Shown here: positions 26,617 through 35,812 of the stretch, one piece after another
How the letters are laid out: each line of letters opens with the position of its first letter
Position numbering within the stretch: position 1 is the first letter of the stretch
Origin: an uncultured Eubacterium sp.
GTDB taxonomy: Bacteria > Bacillota > Clostridia > Lachnospirales > Lachnospiraceae
Reading direction: 5' to 3'
Length of the DNA stretch: 64,000 nt
Assembly (NCBI GenBank): GCA_910584645.1
Contig: CAJUAU010000003.1
Location: 124,001-188,000 of the forward strand
Translations under genes and position numbers: made by a program
Notes under the pieces: model-generated
What the model saw: the letters and a program-made list of their open reading frames with translations, nothing else
What the model was told of the DNA's origin: nothing
The model's database searches: none

Positions 26617-27183
26617 TCACACAATCAATATCTTCTTTTTCTTCAGTAGCTGCATCAGCGCTTCCACAACTTCATCCCTGCACTCTGCCTTCTCCATCTG
26701 ATGTTCCAGCAGGTTATCCTGAATGTTATCTTTGGTATAAATCGTCTCAATCAGTTTCTGGCGGTTCCTGACACCAAACATCCCACTGTCTGCTGTTATC
26801 TGATGTTCATGAAGAAATACCAGTTCTGCCACTGACAGATGAATCCCTGCTTTCTGCATCCATGTATAAATCTGCCGTTCCTGTTCATTCAGTCTGCTGC
26901 TCATATGTCCTCTCTGCCTTGCAGGACAGCAGACACATCTGGTCAGAATCCGGTATTTGAAAATGGAATCTGCCTCCTTTTCCATTTCTGTCAGACCTTT
27001 ATTTGCCAAACGCAGGACTACCTGCTCCTCTGCCTCTGATTCGGCAACCATAAACCCAAACCGTCCTTTCAGCCATACGGCAGCTTCCGCACCCTGCAAC
27101 TGAAACTGTTTTCCGCCACGTTCCAGCCAGAGATTCTCTATACTGGATTTCGGCTGTACGACACCTTTTGATAAATATATCAT
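26617..27183 (-). CDS. unknown protein (GOLPH3/winged-helix-like feel)
   Basis: A 188-aa cytosolic protein starting at ATG 27183 with GAGG eight bases upstream. It contains CVCCPARQRGHMS, a short Cys pair, and several helix-turn-helix-like segments. I cannot name the family. It is the first gene behind promoter P2, and the genes at 26606 and 26163 follow it closely. Confidence 0.55.
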   Translation of the reverse strand: MIYLSKGVVQPKSSIENLWLERGGKQFQLQGAEAAVWLKGRFGFMVAESEAEEQVVLRLANKGLTEMEKEADSIFKYRILTRCVCCPARQRGHMSSRLNEQERQIYTWMQKAGIHLSVAELVFLHEHQITADSGMFGVRNRQKLIETIYTKDNIQDNLLEHQMEKAECRDEVVEALMQLLKKKKILIV

Positions 27184-27215
27184 GTTCATCACCTCTTCTT
27201 GCACATTTTAATCTT

Positions 27216-27244
27216 ATTACACGATTAACACTCTCTTTTTACAA
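27216..27244 (-). promoter_or_regulatory. shared-type promoter P2
   Basis: Minus strand -35 TTGTAA, 17-bp spacer ending TTAATCG, -10 TGTAAT. Same consensus as P1 and P3-P5. Confidence 0.7.
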
Positions 27245-27256
27245 CTGTTCCCGCAT

Positions 27257-27745
27257 TTACAGCAAATACATCATCATAACACATGCACCTACAATCAAAA
27301 GCACCATTCCTATGATAAGGACTACTTTCTTAACCAGTCCCCGGTCAATCCCTTCACTGAAACGTCCCTCATCTGCTGGGAGAATGTCATCATAGTAACC
27401 ATCATAATCATCTTCTGGAATGGAACCCGTAACTGCAAGAGGTTCTGGTTGTTGTTTTAAACTTTTTGGTGCTTCTAACGGCTTTATCTGCTGCTCACCC
27501 GTCTTATCCACTTCTTTTTCTTTTACTTTTTCTCCTAATAAAAGTTTTCTTTTTTGTGTGCGTCTGCTCTTTTTTTCATGCCGGATTTCCTGCTTCGATT
27601 TCGATTTACCCTGTGGTTTAGATTGATTTGATTTCTCTGAAATCTCCTCTTTTTTCTCTGAAACAGGCAGTGCTTTTCCACACTCCGCACAAAAAGAAAC
27701 AGCACCATCCACAAGGACAGTGCCACAATAAGGACAATATTTCAT
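27257..27745 (-). CDS. zinc-ribbon membrane protein
   Basis: A 162-aa protein from ATG 27745 (AGGAGG upstream). Residues 3-24 are a zinc ribbon (YCPYCG ... FCAECG), followed by a long Lys/Glu-rich linker and one C-terminal membrane helix (VVLIIGMVLLIVGACVMMMY). This is the common zinc-ribbon/TM architecture of small clostridial proteins with unknown role. It is preceded by its own promoter and hairpin (27774-27848). Confidence 0.75.
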   Translation of the reverse strand: MKYCPYCGTVLVDGAVSFCAECGKALPVSEKKEEISEKSNQSKPQGKSKSKQEIRHEKKSRRTQKRKLLLGEKVKEKEVDKTGEQQIKPLEAPKSLKQQPEPLAVTGSIPEDDYDGYYDDILPADEGRFSEGIDRGLVKKVVLIIGMVLLIVGACVMMMYLL

Positions 27746-27773
27746 TTTGCATAAACCTCCTTTTTTCTGAACT

Positions 27774-27848
27774 AAAAAAGTGAGCTTTTCAAAAGAAAAA
27801 CCCACTTATCGACAATATGATTGTATCAGATTTACGTTTGCATGTCAT
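27774..27848 (-). promoter_or_regulatory. promoter followed at once by a terminator-like hairpin
   Basis: Minus strand: -35 ATGACA (27843-27848), 17-bp spacer, extended -10 TGA-TACAAT (27820-27825). A hairpin with GTG...TTTTC/GAAAA...CAC arms and TTTTTT follows (27774-27805), before the zinc-ribbon gene. The rest of 27849-28063 has no gene; it holds a repeated ATGCCATCGG word. Confidence 0.55.
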
Positions 27849-28063
27849 CGGCATGGATATTGCCATTTTTATGCCATCGGATAGGCATAATCATAACTTT
27901 AATTGATTTCCAAGAACAATGTAGTACGGGAGGATAGTGAATATGTTATTGCCTTTGAACTCAAGTTATACACTTACCAAGTCTTAATCAAATTACATTA
28001 GACATTCATACCCCTTTTCCACATTAACTGTATAGAGTAAATATAATTGATAACCAACCTATT

Positions 28064-28876
28064 CTATCTTTTCTGTGAAACTATCCTAAAATACTCTGAG
28101 GATTCAAATTCACCAACAACACTCTCCTTTTCTATTTGTAAAATATTCAGACCTGCATTATTAAATAACTCAAATAATTCGTCTTCATCTCTAACAGGAT
28201 ATGAGGACATTTTATCAACATATACTGCGGAAACTGCGTCGATATCTATCTTAGGCAGATGTTTGCTTTTTTCAATATACCGTTTTTTCACTTTTTGCAT
28301 AAAGTTTTTACGTATTGAATCGCTTACCTCTCCTCCTTTATTAGGATTACCTTTCTTCAGTGTAGTAATATAATAACCTCCCTGTTTCAATGCACCGTCT
28401 ATTCCTTTTAATGGTTTACTCTTATCAATGAATCGTGATAAAAATGCATCATTAATTATAATATCATATTTTAGGGGAAATTCTGTACAAATATCTTGGA
28501 CAAATGTTGTCCAATTTCTACCTAAAAATTCTGATACAATGTCGCATACTTTTAAAGGAGTATTACACATATCACATATACTGACTTCATGAATACCAAA
28601 TTCGCTACACAACAAAGGCATTGAAAAATCTGCTGTTCCAGCAACAAGAAAATCTTCTTTTTTATCTGCATGAGTAAAACGTAATGCATCCTTATAAAAT
28701 GCTTCATGCCAATATGGATTAGACACCACACCTAAATAGCGCAATAACATCCAGTTACCATGATACCAAGCACAATCGTCCTTATTAGGATACCCACCTA
28801 CACATTCGCATGAAGCAATGTTATACCCATCCTGAATAATTCTTTCATAAATTGAATTCATTTGATTTTTATTCAT
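28064..28876 (-). CDS. SAM-dependent methyltransferase-like protein (TIR-operon third gene)
   Basis: A 270-aa protein with a class I methyltransferase pattern: FLVAGTADFSMPLLC (motif I-like glycine loop), VSICDMCNTPLKV (acidic end of strand 2), FVQDICTEFPLKYDIIINDAFLSRF (acid and motif IV region), and GALKQGGYYITT (motif VI). The substrate cannot be read from sequence. Its start overlaps the hydrolase stop by 8 bases, and composition is equally AT-rich, so it belongs to the TIR operon. Confidence 0.7.
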   Translation of the reverse strand: MNKNQMNSIYERIIQDGYNIASCECVGGYPNKDDCAWYHGNWMLLRYLGVVSNPYWHEAFYKDALRFTHADKKEDFLVAGTADFSMPLLCSEFGIHEVSICDMCNTPLKVCDIVSEFLGRNWTTFVQDICTEFPLKYDIIINDAFLSRFIDKSKPLKGIDGALKQGGYYITTLKKGNPNKGGEVSDSIRKNFMQKVKKRYIEKSKHLPKIDIDAVSAVYVDKMSSYPVRDEDELFELFNNAGLNILQIEKESVVGEFESSEYFRIVSQKR

Positions 28877-29426
28877 TTTTCATCATCTCTTCCCAAAGTT
28901 GCTCAAAATGTGTATATCCTGCCGCAGAGTTAAAATGTCCTGCATCTTCAACAAAAACCTTTTTTGCACCAAGTTTATCTGCAAAATCAATTGATAAATC
29001 ATTTGGCACATATGGATCAGTTGTTGAAATATAACATGTTATTGATTCTACAAGATTTTTTATTTTTGTTAAATCTTTATAGATAAAAAAAGGTTCATTT
29101 ACCTTGTCAAATTCTTTAATATTAATTAAATCATAAAATGGGGCTGCAAAATATAAACTTTTTACAGACAAATTATTCTCTAATAAATAATCAGTAATAA
29201 ATGCTGGTGCTAAGCTATGCCCAATAAAAGTGGTATTTTTCCCAATATATTTTTTATAGGCATTCATCACCTCGCACCAATTACAATAATTTTGGATATC
29301 GCTACCGCAAGGGAATTGTGGCGCTAGGACATTTTTCCCCTGCTCCGACAGTTTGTTAAACATCCAGGGAAACCAATTTTCAAAGGGTGTCCCATAACTT
29401 CCATGAACAATAACATAATCATACAT
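28869..29426 (-). CDS. RBBP9/YdeN-type alpha/beta hydrolase
   Basis: A 185-aa protein, the size of small RBBP9-like serine hydrolases. It begins YVIVHGSYGTPFENWFPW; the nucleophile elbow is GHSLAPAF (Ser~72); the acid is in TTDPYVPND; the histidine in EDAGHFNSAAGYT. It starts at ATG 29426 with GGAGG eight bases upstream, 12 bp after the TIR gene. In a defence setting it might process a nucleotide or ester signal, but this is inference. Confidence 0.8.
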   Translation of the reverse strand: MYDYVIVHGSYGTPFENWFPWMFNKLSEQGKNVLAPQFPCGSDIQNYCNWCEVMNAYKKYIGKNTTFIGHSLAPAFITDYLLENNLSVKSLYFAAPFYDLINIKEFDKVNEPFFIYKDLTKIKNLVESITCYISTTDPYVPNDLSIDFADKLGAKKVFVEDAGHFNSAAGYTHFEQLWEEMMKNE

Positions 29427-29438
29427 AACAATAACCTC

Positions 29439-32198
29439 CTAAAATTTATTTTTTAATTTTGCAACCAAACTATCTAAAAATTTTTTATCTACTCTTTTTG
29501 CTCGCATGCCTTTATTAATTGCAAACGGTTCAGGAAAAGATTCATTAAATTCATCGAATGCAATAGGAATTATTTTTTCATAATTTTCATTCATAAATTC
29601 CCTCGATAAAACACATGCCTCAAAAAAAGCCCCACCTGCTTTTATTTCTGTAGACTTCTTTTTATATTGCTTAGTTCCTATGACAATAGTTGCATCACAT
29701 TGACTAATCTTTTGCATAAACTCCATATTATTAGTTCCTAAAGGTGCTTTTTCATAAAAATAAACTACATAACCTTCCTTTTCTAAATGTTCTGCAATTC
29801 GAGTTATCTTTTTTATATGATATTGATTATCTTCACTGTAGGAAATAAAAATTCTAATATTCCCCATTCCCTTCATCTCCATTTCTTGTTCAGACCGAGC
29901 AATAAAATCATCTAATAGACTTGATATATCCTTTTCTAAAATATACCAGCACAATTCAATTACATAATAAGCAATTTGAGTTGTTTTACAACTTTGAACA
30001 CTATTAAAATCTAATTGCCCTGTCAGTTCCACAATATTATGAATATTTCTGTTAGCCAATTCATTGATATAGTGCAGCAACGGCTCTTGTATTCCTAAAA
30101 TTTTTAACAAAGCACAAGCCGTAGTTGCTCCATCAATTTCGTAATTTTCTGACATCCATATTTGAGAATTTTCCAAAAGATAATCCGTAACATCCTTTGG
30201 TAGATCTTTTTCACAGTCTAAACCACATTTGATAAGTGCTTCTAAACAAAGTGATGATGTTTCAAACACATTATTCCATCCTCCTGTATGAGCATCCCAT
30301 TTACGATTTTTAATTTCATGCAATAAATATGCTATCCCCTTTAAAATACACTCATCTTTCATTGAATATCCGGCCTCTGCCAGTCCAATCAATATTCTAG
30401 CAGTAACCCACGGAACCCTTTTAGGATACCAATACCCCTCATCTTGTTGTGACTCTATAAGTTCTAATTCAATTTTATTTATTAACTCTTGATAACCACA
30501 ATCTACTAGGACACCTTTCAAACCTATAAGCAAACCATATAACCAATTTTTATGTATTGTAATTAAATCAATATCTTTTCCTAATTCATACTCAATCGAA
30601 GGAGCAGTAGCATCCTCCTTGATCATTCTTTCTCTAATTTTTATAAAATCATTTGTTGTTTGCAAAATATCATATCTAATTTCTATTTTCCCATCCTTTA
30701 AAGAAAAATTAGAACACAATGCATCTATAACATCTTTGTATTCGTCCACTACTCCCAACATTTTAGCTGTTGAAATCACGAAATACATTGAGGATGGTGT
30801 GTTTTCCCATGTAGGATCTATCTGGGTTTGTCTTTTTAAATTATTTTGAAACTCATACATTAAATTCCAAAGAGGGCTAACCGATAAAATATCATTTCGA
30901 TTATTTTCTCCCATCAGGTGGACAAGAGCTTTCCATTTTTTTCTATTATCAATAAAATTAATGTACTTCTTGATAATTTCCTTTCTTTGATAAAAACTGC
31001 ATTTACATTCCTGTTCAATATAACGTGCTATAAAATTTGAAACAGTCCGATGTGCAAGAAAAATAGATTCTCCAACTATTTTTGCTGTAGTTATGTTTTC
31101 TAAATGAAGCATTCCAAAATTCTCAACAAATAACATAGGGGTTTCAAATTCATACGTTCCTAAAACAGCTAAAATATGAATAATTTTCAACTGTTCTTTA
31201 TCATTTGTCTGTACAAAACACCCAAATAATTCATGCTTATAAGATTTCGTATTATTTGAATTTAAATTACAACGCTTTAATCTTAAGGCCGTACTAATTA
31301 ATGCCAAATTGTCTCCACAAATATCTAATAATTCTTTATTATCAATTTTGTCCTTCATTATTTTTATGAATTTTTGAGGTTTTGTTTTTATAGTAGGAAT
31401 TTCTGTTGTATAAACCGAAAACTCCTTTGCATGAGCTAGCGATGACCAACTTGTTAAAAAAATATGCACATTTCTTTTTTTGATATTGCCTTTATGCGTA
31501 GAAATAAATAACATTATACTTTTTGCAAGTTCGACATCACACTGTAAATCATCAATCATAATTGCACAGTTAGTCCCATATTCCAACAAAATTTTTAAAA
31601 GTTCTAAATTACATGTATTATTAACTGTAGGATTGTAAATATATTTTATGTGGTTACAATATGTCAATGAATAAATTCCCAAAAATGTTTTGCCTGTACA
31701 GCTTTTATTATAACACCATAAAATATTATCTTCTTCCATACACTTTTTTGCCAAATATGATTCATCGGATACTAAAAAATCCTCTTCTTTATATCCTATT
31801 CTTTCTATAAATTTCCCCCACGAGTCCCCCGACACCTTAATTTCATCTTCGACATCGAAGGTTGCAGGAGGGATATCAATAAGTTGGCAATTCTGACACA
31901 AAAAATCCGAGCAAGAAATTTGTGAAAACAGCAATTTTGTAAGTATATCAAAATTAATATTAGCAATATCAATTTGAAATACAAATTCAGTATCCCTAGT
32001 CGTTTTTATTTCAAACAAAAAATCATTTTTAAATACAAATTCTAAATTTGCATTTAAAATACTTTTATTTTTTTTATTCATCCTATTACATATTTCATAA
32101 AAAACAGCTTTGTTGGCAAGTACATCTTCAACAGTAATTCCATTTCTATATAGGACGAGATACGAATAAAATGCATTCTGTAATTTATCCTTTTCCAT
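29439..32198 (-). CDS. NTPase-like/toroid/TIR-like multidomain protein (candidate defence effector)
   Basis: A 919-aa protein. Residues 1-130 have no recognised domain. A P-loop-like segment at ~163-172 (YNKSCTGKTFLG) lacks the usual first Gly; CAIMIDDLQCD (~217) fits Walker B and FLTSWSSLAHA a sensor, as in STAND NTPases. A helical region follows. Residues ~565-740 look like prenyltransferase/terpene-cyclase alpha-alpha toroid repeats (EGYWYPKRVPWVTARILIGL, GGWNNVFETSSLCLEALIKC, DGATTACALLKILG). The last ~145 residues are a TIR/SEFIR-like domain (IRIFISYSEDNQ, VYFYEKAP, DATIVIGTKQYKK, then FFEACVLSREF with a possible catalytic Glu). ATG 32198 has GAGG upstream. The hydrolase and methyltransferase follow. 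Confidence 0.75.
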   Translation of the reverse strand: MEKDKLQNAFYSYLVLYRNGITVEDVLANKAVFYEICNRMNKKNKSILNANLEFVFKNDFLFEIKTTRDTEFVFQIDIANINFDILTKLLFSQISCSDFLCQNCQLIDIPPATFDVEDEIKVSGDSWGKFIERIGYKEEDFLVSDESYLAKKCMEEDNILWCYNKSCTGKTFLGIYSLTYCNHIKYIYNPTVNNTCNLELLKILLEYGTNCAIMIDDLQCDVELAKSIMLFISTHKGNIKKRNVHIFLTSWSSLAHAKEFSVYTTEIPTIKTKPQKFIKIMKDKIDNKELLDICGDNLALISTALRLKRCNLNSNNTKSYKHELFGCFVQTNDKEQLKIIHILAVLGTYEFETPMLFVENFGMLHLENITTAKIVGESIFLAHRTVSNFIARYIEQECKCSFYQRKEIIKKYINFIDNRKKWKALVHLMGENNRNDILSVSPLWNLMYEFQNNLKRQTQIDPTWENTPSSMYFVISTAKMLGVVDEYKDVIDALCSNFSLKDGKIEIRYDILQTTNDFIKIRERMIKEDATAPSIEYELGKDIDLITIHKNWLYGLLIGLKGVLVDCGYQELINKIELELIESQQDEGYWYPKRVPWVTARILIGLAEAGYSMKDECILKGIAYLLHEIKNRKWDAHTGGWNNVFETSSLCLEALIKCGLDCEKDLPKDVTDYLLENSQIWMSENYEIDGATTACALLKILGIQEPLLHYINELANRNIHNIVELTGQLDFNSVQSCKTTQIAYYVIELCWYILEKDISSLLDDFIARSEQEMEMKGMGNIRIFISYSEDNQYHIKKITRIAEHLEKEGYVVYFYEKAPLGTNNMEFMQKISQCDATIVIGTKQYKKKSTEIKAGGAFFEACVLSREFMNENYEKIIPIAFDEFNESFPEPFAINKGMRAKRVDKKFLDSLVAKLKNKF

Positions 32199-32624
32199 TA
32201 CTATTCCTCACATCTTTGTATTAAATGTCACATTTTACTTTACTATATATTTTAATAATATCTGACAATGCTCTACTTTGCTTATATTATAAATCCCATA
32301 GTTAATAATACAATATGGATACACCATACTTTGTTTATTAAACTGCGATATATTCTGCATTTTAACATTATTCTGCTATAAATTCTCAGTCACGGCTTAA
32401 ACTCCATTGCCAAGATCAAAAATAATGCTTTTTACCATTTGGCAATTACAGAAACTCTTGATTCAGTCTTTTATTCTGTAACCAATTTTTATAATCAGTT
32501 CCCCACTTTCACTGTCAAACTTTGATCTTCTAAAGAATGTTTTTAACATTCATGTAAAGTAGTGTCCTTCCATTTTTACTTTCTAAAGATATGGTAGTAA
32601 CATACTTCTATAGGAGGTTATGCC
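32199..32624. other. AT-rich divergent intergenic region
   Basis: No gene is visible. It lies between the leftward TIR operon and the rightward XRE gene. A minus-strand candidate promoter is TTGTCA (32263-32268), 17 bp, TAGTAA (32240-32245). The XRE regulator next door could bind here; I see no clear palindrome. Confidence 0.4.
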
Positions 32625-32960
32625 ATGACTTATGAACCAAAACAGTTCGGCATCGTATTAAAAAATGCACGAATGAACAAAAAACTTACTCAAGCAGAAT
32701 TAGCAGAAATATTGGATATTTCTTTATCTTATTTAAAAGACCTTGAACGATTTCGAAATAATCCCAGTTATGAAATTTTCGAGAAAGTGATACATTATTT
32801 TAATCTGTCAGCAGACACGGTAATCTATCCAAACCAAAACATAACGGATAATACATATCAGCAAATTGAACGTCTACTTACTCGTTGCGACCAGAAACAA
32901 CTTAAAGTAATTCTCGCAACTACAGAAGCACTGCTATCCAATGACGAAGTTCAATCATAA
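32625..32960 (+). CDS. XRE-family regulator next to the TIR operon
   Basis: A 111-aa plus-strand protein. Residues ~8-65 are an XRE HTH (FGIVLKNARMNKKLTQAELA ... SLSYLKDLERFRNNPSYEIF). A short helical C-terminus follows (CDQKQLKVILATTEALLS). It is one of few plus-strand genes, is divergent from the TIR operon, has a good GGAGG site and its own terminator, so it is a natural candidate repressor of the island. Confidence 0.82.
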   Translation: MTYEPKQFGIVLKNARMNKKLTQAELAEILDISLSYLKDLERFRNNPSYEIFEKVIHYFNLSADTVIYPNQNITDNTYQQIERLLTRCDQKQLKVILATTEALLSNDEVQS

Positions 32961-32967
32961 ACAAACA

Positions 32968-33014
32968 AAAGGTAAGGGAGCAGTTTTACTCAACTCAACT
33001 TACCCTTACCTTTT
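32968..33014 (+). terminator. terminator of the XRE gene
   Basis: Arms AAAGGTAAGGG and CCCTTACCTTT followed by TATTTATATTT on the plus strand. Confidence 0.75.
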
Positions 33015-33067
33015 ATTTATATTTCTCCATGTATCAACATCTTTCAACGACCAATACAAGACTTTAA

Positions 33068-33403
33068 TTATTTTAATTTCTCCATAAGTTCTTCAGGAGA
33101 TATGTCCTGTTGAAGCAGACCAAATCCGCTTAACAGAAGAATACAGTCCACATATCCCTGACAGTACGCTTTCTGCCCTTCCAACGAAAGCATATCCTCT
33201 GCTTTTGCCATCCACTCCAAAAACATCTGCTGCTCTTCACTGGGAAGTTTCTGTATCATCTCTTCACATTTTTCATGCAACACCTCCAATTCTTGCTGTA
33301 CATCCTCATACTCTGGAATTTTAACTGCCGTATCCCTTGATACATTTTCACAACGAAGTCTGTTAAGAAATTCTATAACCTGTTCCCATACTTTATTCTG
33401 CAT
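33068..33403 (-). CDS. small helical protein of a local paralogous family
   Basis: A 111-aa protein starting at ATG 33403 with GGAGG eight bases upstream. The C-terminal half includes KAYCQGYVDCILLLSGFGLL, which resembles HYFRGYRDCILFLVHCG in 43405-43737 and HYYRGHGDCIQHLNRCGFF in 41566-42156. Other relatives with the pattern YxLGxxDGxxxGxE lie at 38948 and 41142. Function unknown. Confidence 0.6.
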   Translation of the reverse strand: MQNKVWEQVIEFLNRLRCENVSRDTAVKIPEYEDVQQELEVLHEKCEEMIQKLPSEEQQMFLEWMAKAEDMLSLEGQKAYCQGYVDCILLLSGFGLLQQDISPEELMEKLK

Positions 33404-33560
33404 AGCTAATTCCTCCATTCTCTCTTTATATTATTAACACATCCGCAAAGAATACACCACATAAAATCATACTAACATGTAAGGGATTCCAGTTCATCAG
33501 AACCAGAATCCCCATACTCACTTTAGAATCCAAACAGATCATCTCTGCCTGCCATCCCCG

Positions 33561-34205
33561 TTACTTTCCATATGCCGCAGCCTGCTGATACTGACTGCTC
33601 TGCTGTCGTCTTTGTTCTGCCTGCTGTACCATCATATCTTTCAGGTACTTTGCCGTCAGCCACGCCTGATAATTCTCCTTTGTCAACAGAAACAGTTCAC
33701 TTAGAGAAGCCCACGACATACTGACTGACACATGATTCTCCGGGTCTCCCCCGAACCGCGGGACAATCAGCCCCTGGGCATTCTGCTCCCCTGCTCCGCT
33801 GTCTGCGCTAAAAAGGAAATCATTCTTTCTACCTGCCACAAGTTTCGCCGTTCTGGACAAACTTTTCCCATCTGTCCGACTCCGCCCTCTCTGTGCCAGT
33901 TTCTCTGCCGACGTGCCGCCAAGCCATTCTAACAGTGGCGTATTGTAATCTTCCGCTTTCTTTTTCTGTCTCAGTATATACTGCAGTTCCCCACAACTTA
34001 TCTTCCGGCAGATTTCCTGCAGCTCATCCACACCGATAAAGATATGGATATTATTGGTCTGCCGCTGCCCGGATGGTAAATTTACATCATAAGAAGCAAA
34101 TGCCAGATGCACCTTTCCCACTTCAAAAAAGTCACACAGGCTCTCCACAAAACAGCCTCTGGCATCCTTCCTGATGATCTGATTTTTATTGTATTCCTCT
34201 GTCAT
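33561..34205 (-). CDS. unknown element protein
   Basis: A 214-aa protein with an N-terminal beta-rich domain (KVHLAFASYDVNLPSGQRQT NNIHIFIG, residues ~31-58) and a Gln-rich C-terminus. I do not know the family. ATG 34205 has GGAGG nine bases upstream and overlaps the stop of the cysteine-cluster gene (ATGA). Confidence 0.55.
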   Translation of the reverse strand: MTEEYNKNQIIRKDARGCFVESLCDFFEVGKVHLAFASYDVNLPSGQRQTNNIHIFIGVDELQEICRKISCGELQYILRQKKKAEDYNTPLLEWLGGTSAEKLAQRGRSRTDGKSLSRTAKLVAGRKNDFLFSADSGAGEQNAQGLIVPRFGGDPENHVSVSMSWASLSELFLLTKENYQAWLTAKYLKDMMVQQAEQRRQQSSQYQQAAAYGK

Positions 34206-34930
34206 GATGCTACACCTCCCATGCTTTCTATGGCTGTGATATGCTCTTTTAATTGTTTCACATTCCTCTCAAACTGAAGACGGAACGCTTTCCCCATGTC
34301 ATACCGGGCATAGAGCAGCCCAAAGACCATACTCCAAGCCAAATTCATGATATCCTGGTTTGTAACCACCTTTTCCAGTCCACGCAGAAACTGGCTTGTT
34401 TCCGCAACCACCTGGCTCCACTGGATAAAAAAGGACTCACTTTCCAGCAGATGAAATTCCTCCAGCCACTCCCGCACCGTCTGGTGTCCGTTCTGGCTGC
34501 CACAGAAACATCCGCTATGGAAATACATTACTTTTGATTTTTCCATATCCGGTTTTCCCTGTTCATCCAGCACATAGCGGACTGACCTGCCAAGCGGATA
34601 TAAGCCACAGACAGAAGGTTTCGCCTTATGGACGCTGCACTTATTGTTGTTCAGTAAGGGGCATCTCCTTGTTTCCCCTTGGGGACGAATCCGCAAAATC
34701 GGCATCCGGCTTTCCTCTCCGATATAACATTCCCCATACTGATCCAGCCATTGTTCTACGGTTATTTCCAGTTCCTTTGCCAGCCGGAAAAGATCCAGGG
34801 GATTTAACAAAAGATCCTCCTGATGCACGCAGCACCCGCCACAGTGGGTACAGGAAAATGGCAGCGTATCATTCAATCCCAGCTGTCGGTTCTCTATTGA
34901 TTCCATTGCATTTTTTATTCTCTCATTCAT
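34202..34930 (-). CDS. YkgJ-family cysteine-cluster protein
   Basis: A 242-aa protein starting at ATG 34930 (GGAGG upstream). The conserved cysteines are in FSCTHCGGCCVHQED near residue 25, RRCPLLNNNKCSVHKAKPSVCGLYPLG near residue 100, as in YkgJ/UPF0153 proteins that bind zinc or an Fe-S cluster. The C-terminal half is helical. Biochemical role unknown. Its start overlaps the stop of the YodL-domain gene. Confidence 0.8.
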   Translation of the reverse strand: MNERIKNAMESIENRQLGLNDTLPFSCTHCGGCCVHQEDLLLNPLDLFRLAKELEITVEQWLDQYGECYIGEESRMPILRIRPQGETRRCPLLNNNKCSVHKAKPSVCGLYPLGRSVRYVLDEQGKPDMEKSKVMYFHSGCFCGSQNGHQTVREWLEEFHLLESESFFIQWSQVVAETSQFLRGLEKVVTNQDIMNLAWSMVFGLLYARYDMGKAFRLQFERNVKQLKEHITAIESMGGVAS

Positions 34931-35660
34931 CTTTGTTTCCTCCAATCATTTCGTTTTGAACCTGCAGTTCCTCATATTTACAGTTATTGTCCTTCAGCCA
35001 TGCACACACAATGTCCAGATTTTTACTGCTATCCAGCGGATAACGCAGTGTTCTGCTCTTCACATCCTCCTTGTCATACAGCTGCTTCTCCGGAAATTGG
35101 GCAACGCTTTCTGTCACAATCACCCGTGGGCGTTCCGCAAATATAAAATTCTGCGGTTCTGTACTGCCATAGGATTTGCATTCCAGCTTATAACCAAGCT
35201 GTGACCGGCTGTACCTGCAGCGGTCAAACAGCATACTTTCGCAAAACCTGTTCTGCAGACCATCTGCGGTCATGAAATATACCGTGACCATCCTGCGGTA
35301 TTCCTGCACATACTGATAGTCGTGATTGCTGATCTGCCGCATGGCTTTATTGGCATCAAAGGCAACCACTGGAAAGCCCCATGCGTCACAGAAGAAGAAT
35401 TTTCTCTCTCCCGATTCATACTGAAACTCCACCACATCCGATACGGACAGGGAATGCCCTTTATACCCTTCCGGGTACTCACAGTTGCACCTCACAAACA
35501 TCTGCTCCGGATCTGTCACCGGAAGTTCCCCGCTGTAAATGCACTCATAAATTTCTGACGGAACCCTGCCGTCCCCTGCTTTTATTGCACAGGCTAAATC
35601 CCGGAACAAAATTTCTTTCTGATCCAGTTCCGGCACCACCTGATAAACCGATACTTTCAT
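34923..35660 (-). CDS. YodL-domain protein
   Basis: A 245-aa protein from ATG 35660 (GGAGG upstream). It opens MKVSVYQVVPELDQKEILFR and contains the YodL signature YKGHSLSVSDVVEFQYESGE followed by FFFCDAWGFPVVAFD. YodL domains are common in mobile-element proteins with unknown function. The C-terminal 100 residues have no named domain. A terminator-like hairpin lies just before it, after ligA. Confidence 0.72.
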   Translation of the reverse strand: MKVSVYQVVPELDQKEILFRDLACAIKAGDGRVPSEIYECIYSGELPVTDPEQMFVRCNCEYPEGYKGHSLSVSDVVEFQYESGERKFFFCDAWGFPVVAFDANKAMRQISNHDYQYVQEYRRMVTVYFMTADGLQNRFCESMLFDRCRYSRSQLGYKLECKSYGSTEPQNFIFAERPRVIVTESVAQFPEKQLYDKEDVKSRTLRYPLDSSKNLDIVCAWLKDNNCKYEELQVQNEMIGGNKDE

Positions 35661-35682
35661 TGTCTTAATCCTCCATTCCATG

Positions 35683-35718
35683 AAAACGGAGCAGTATCAA
35701 ACCACTGCCCCGTTGTTG
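35683..35718 (-). terminator. hairpin between ligA and the YodL gene
   Basis: Minus strand ACGGGGCAGT and ACTGCTCCGT arms followed by TTT. It lies between the ligA stop (35813) and the next gene start (35660), so it ends or attenuates the operon there. The other bases of 35661-35812 show no gene. Confidence 0.6.
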
Positions 35719-35812
35719 TTTTGTATTTGCTGATCCATATGTATAGGCAACATTTGCCGCTATAGATTTTCATAAGCATGGTTTTGTCATGTCTTATAAA
35801 ATCCTCTGTCTA

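Noticed and set aside
32980..32999. Fourth copy of the TTGAGG operator
   Set aside because: The loop of the XRE terminator reads CTCAACTCAACTT, lacks the full TTGAGGTTGAG order and is not at a promoter.
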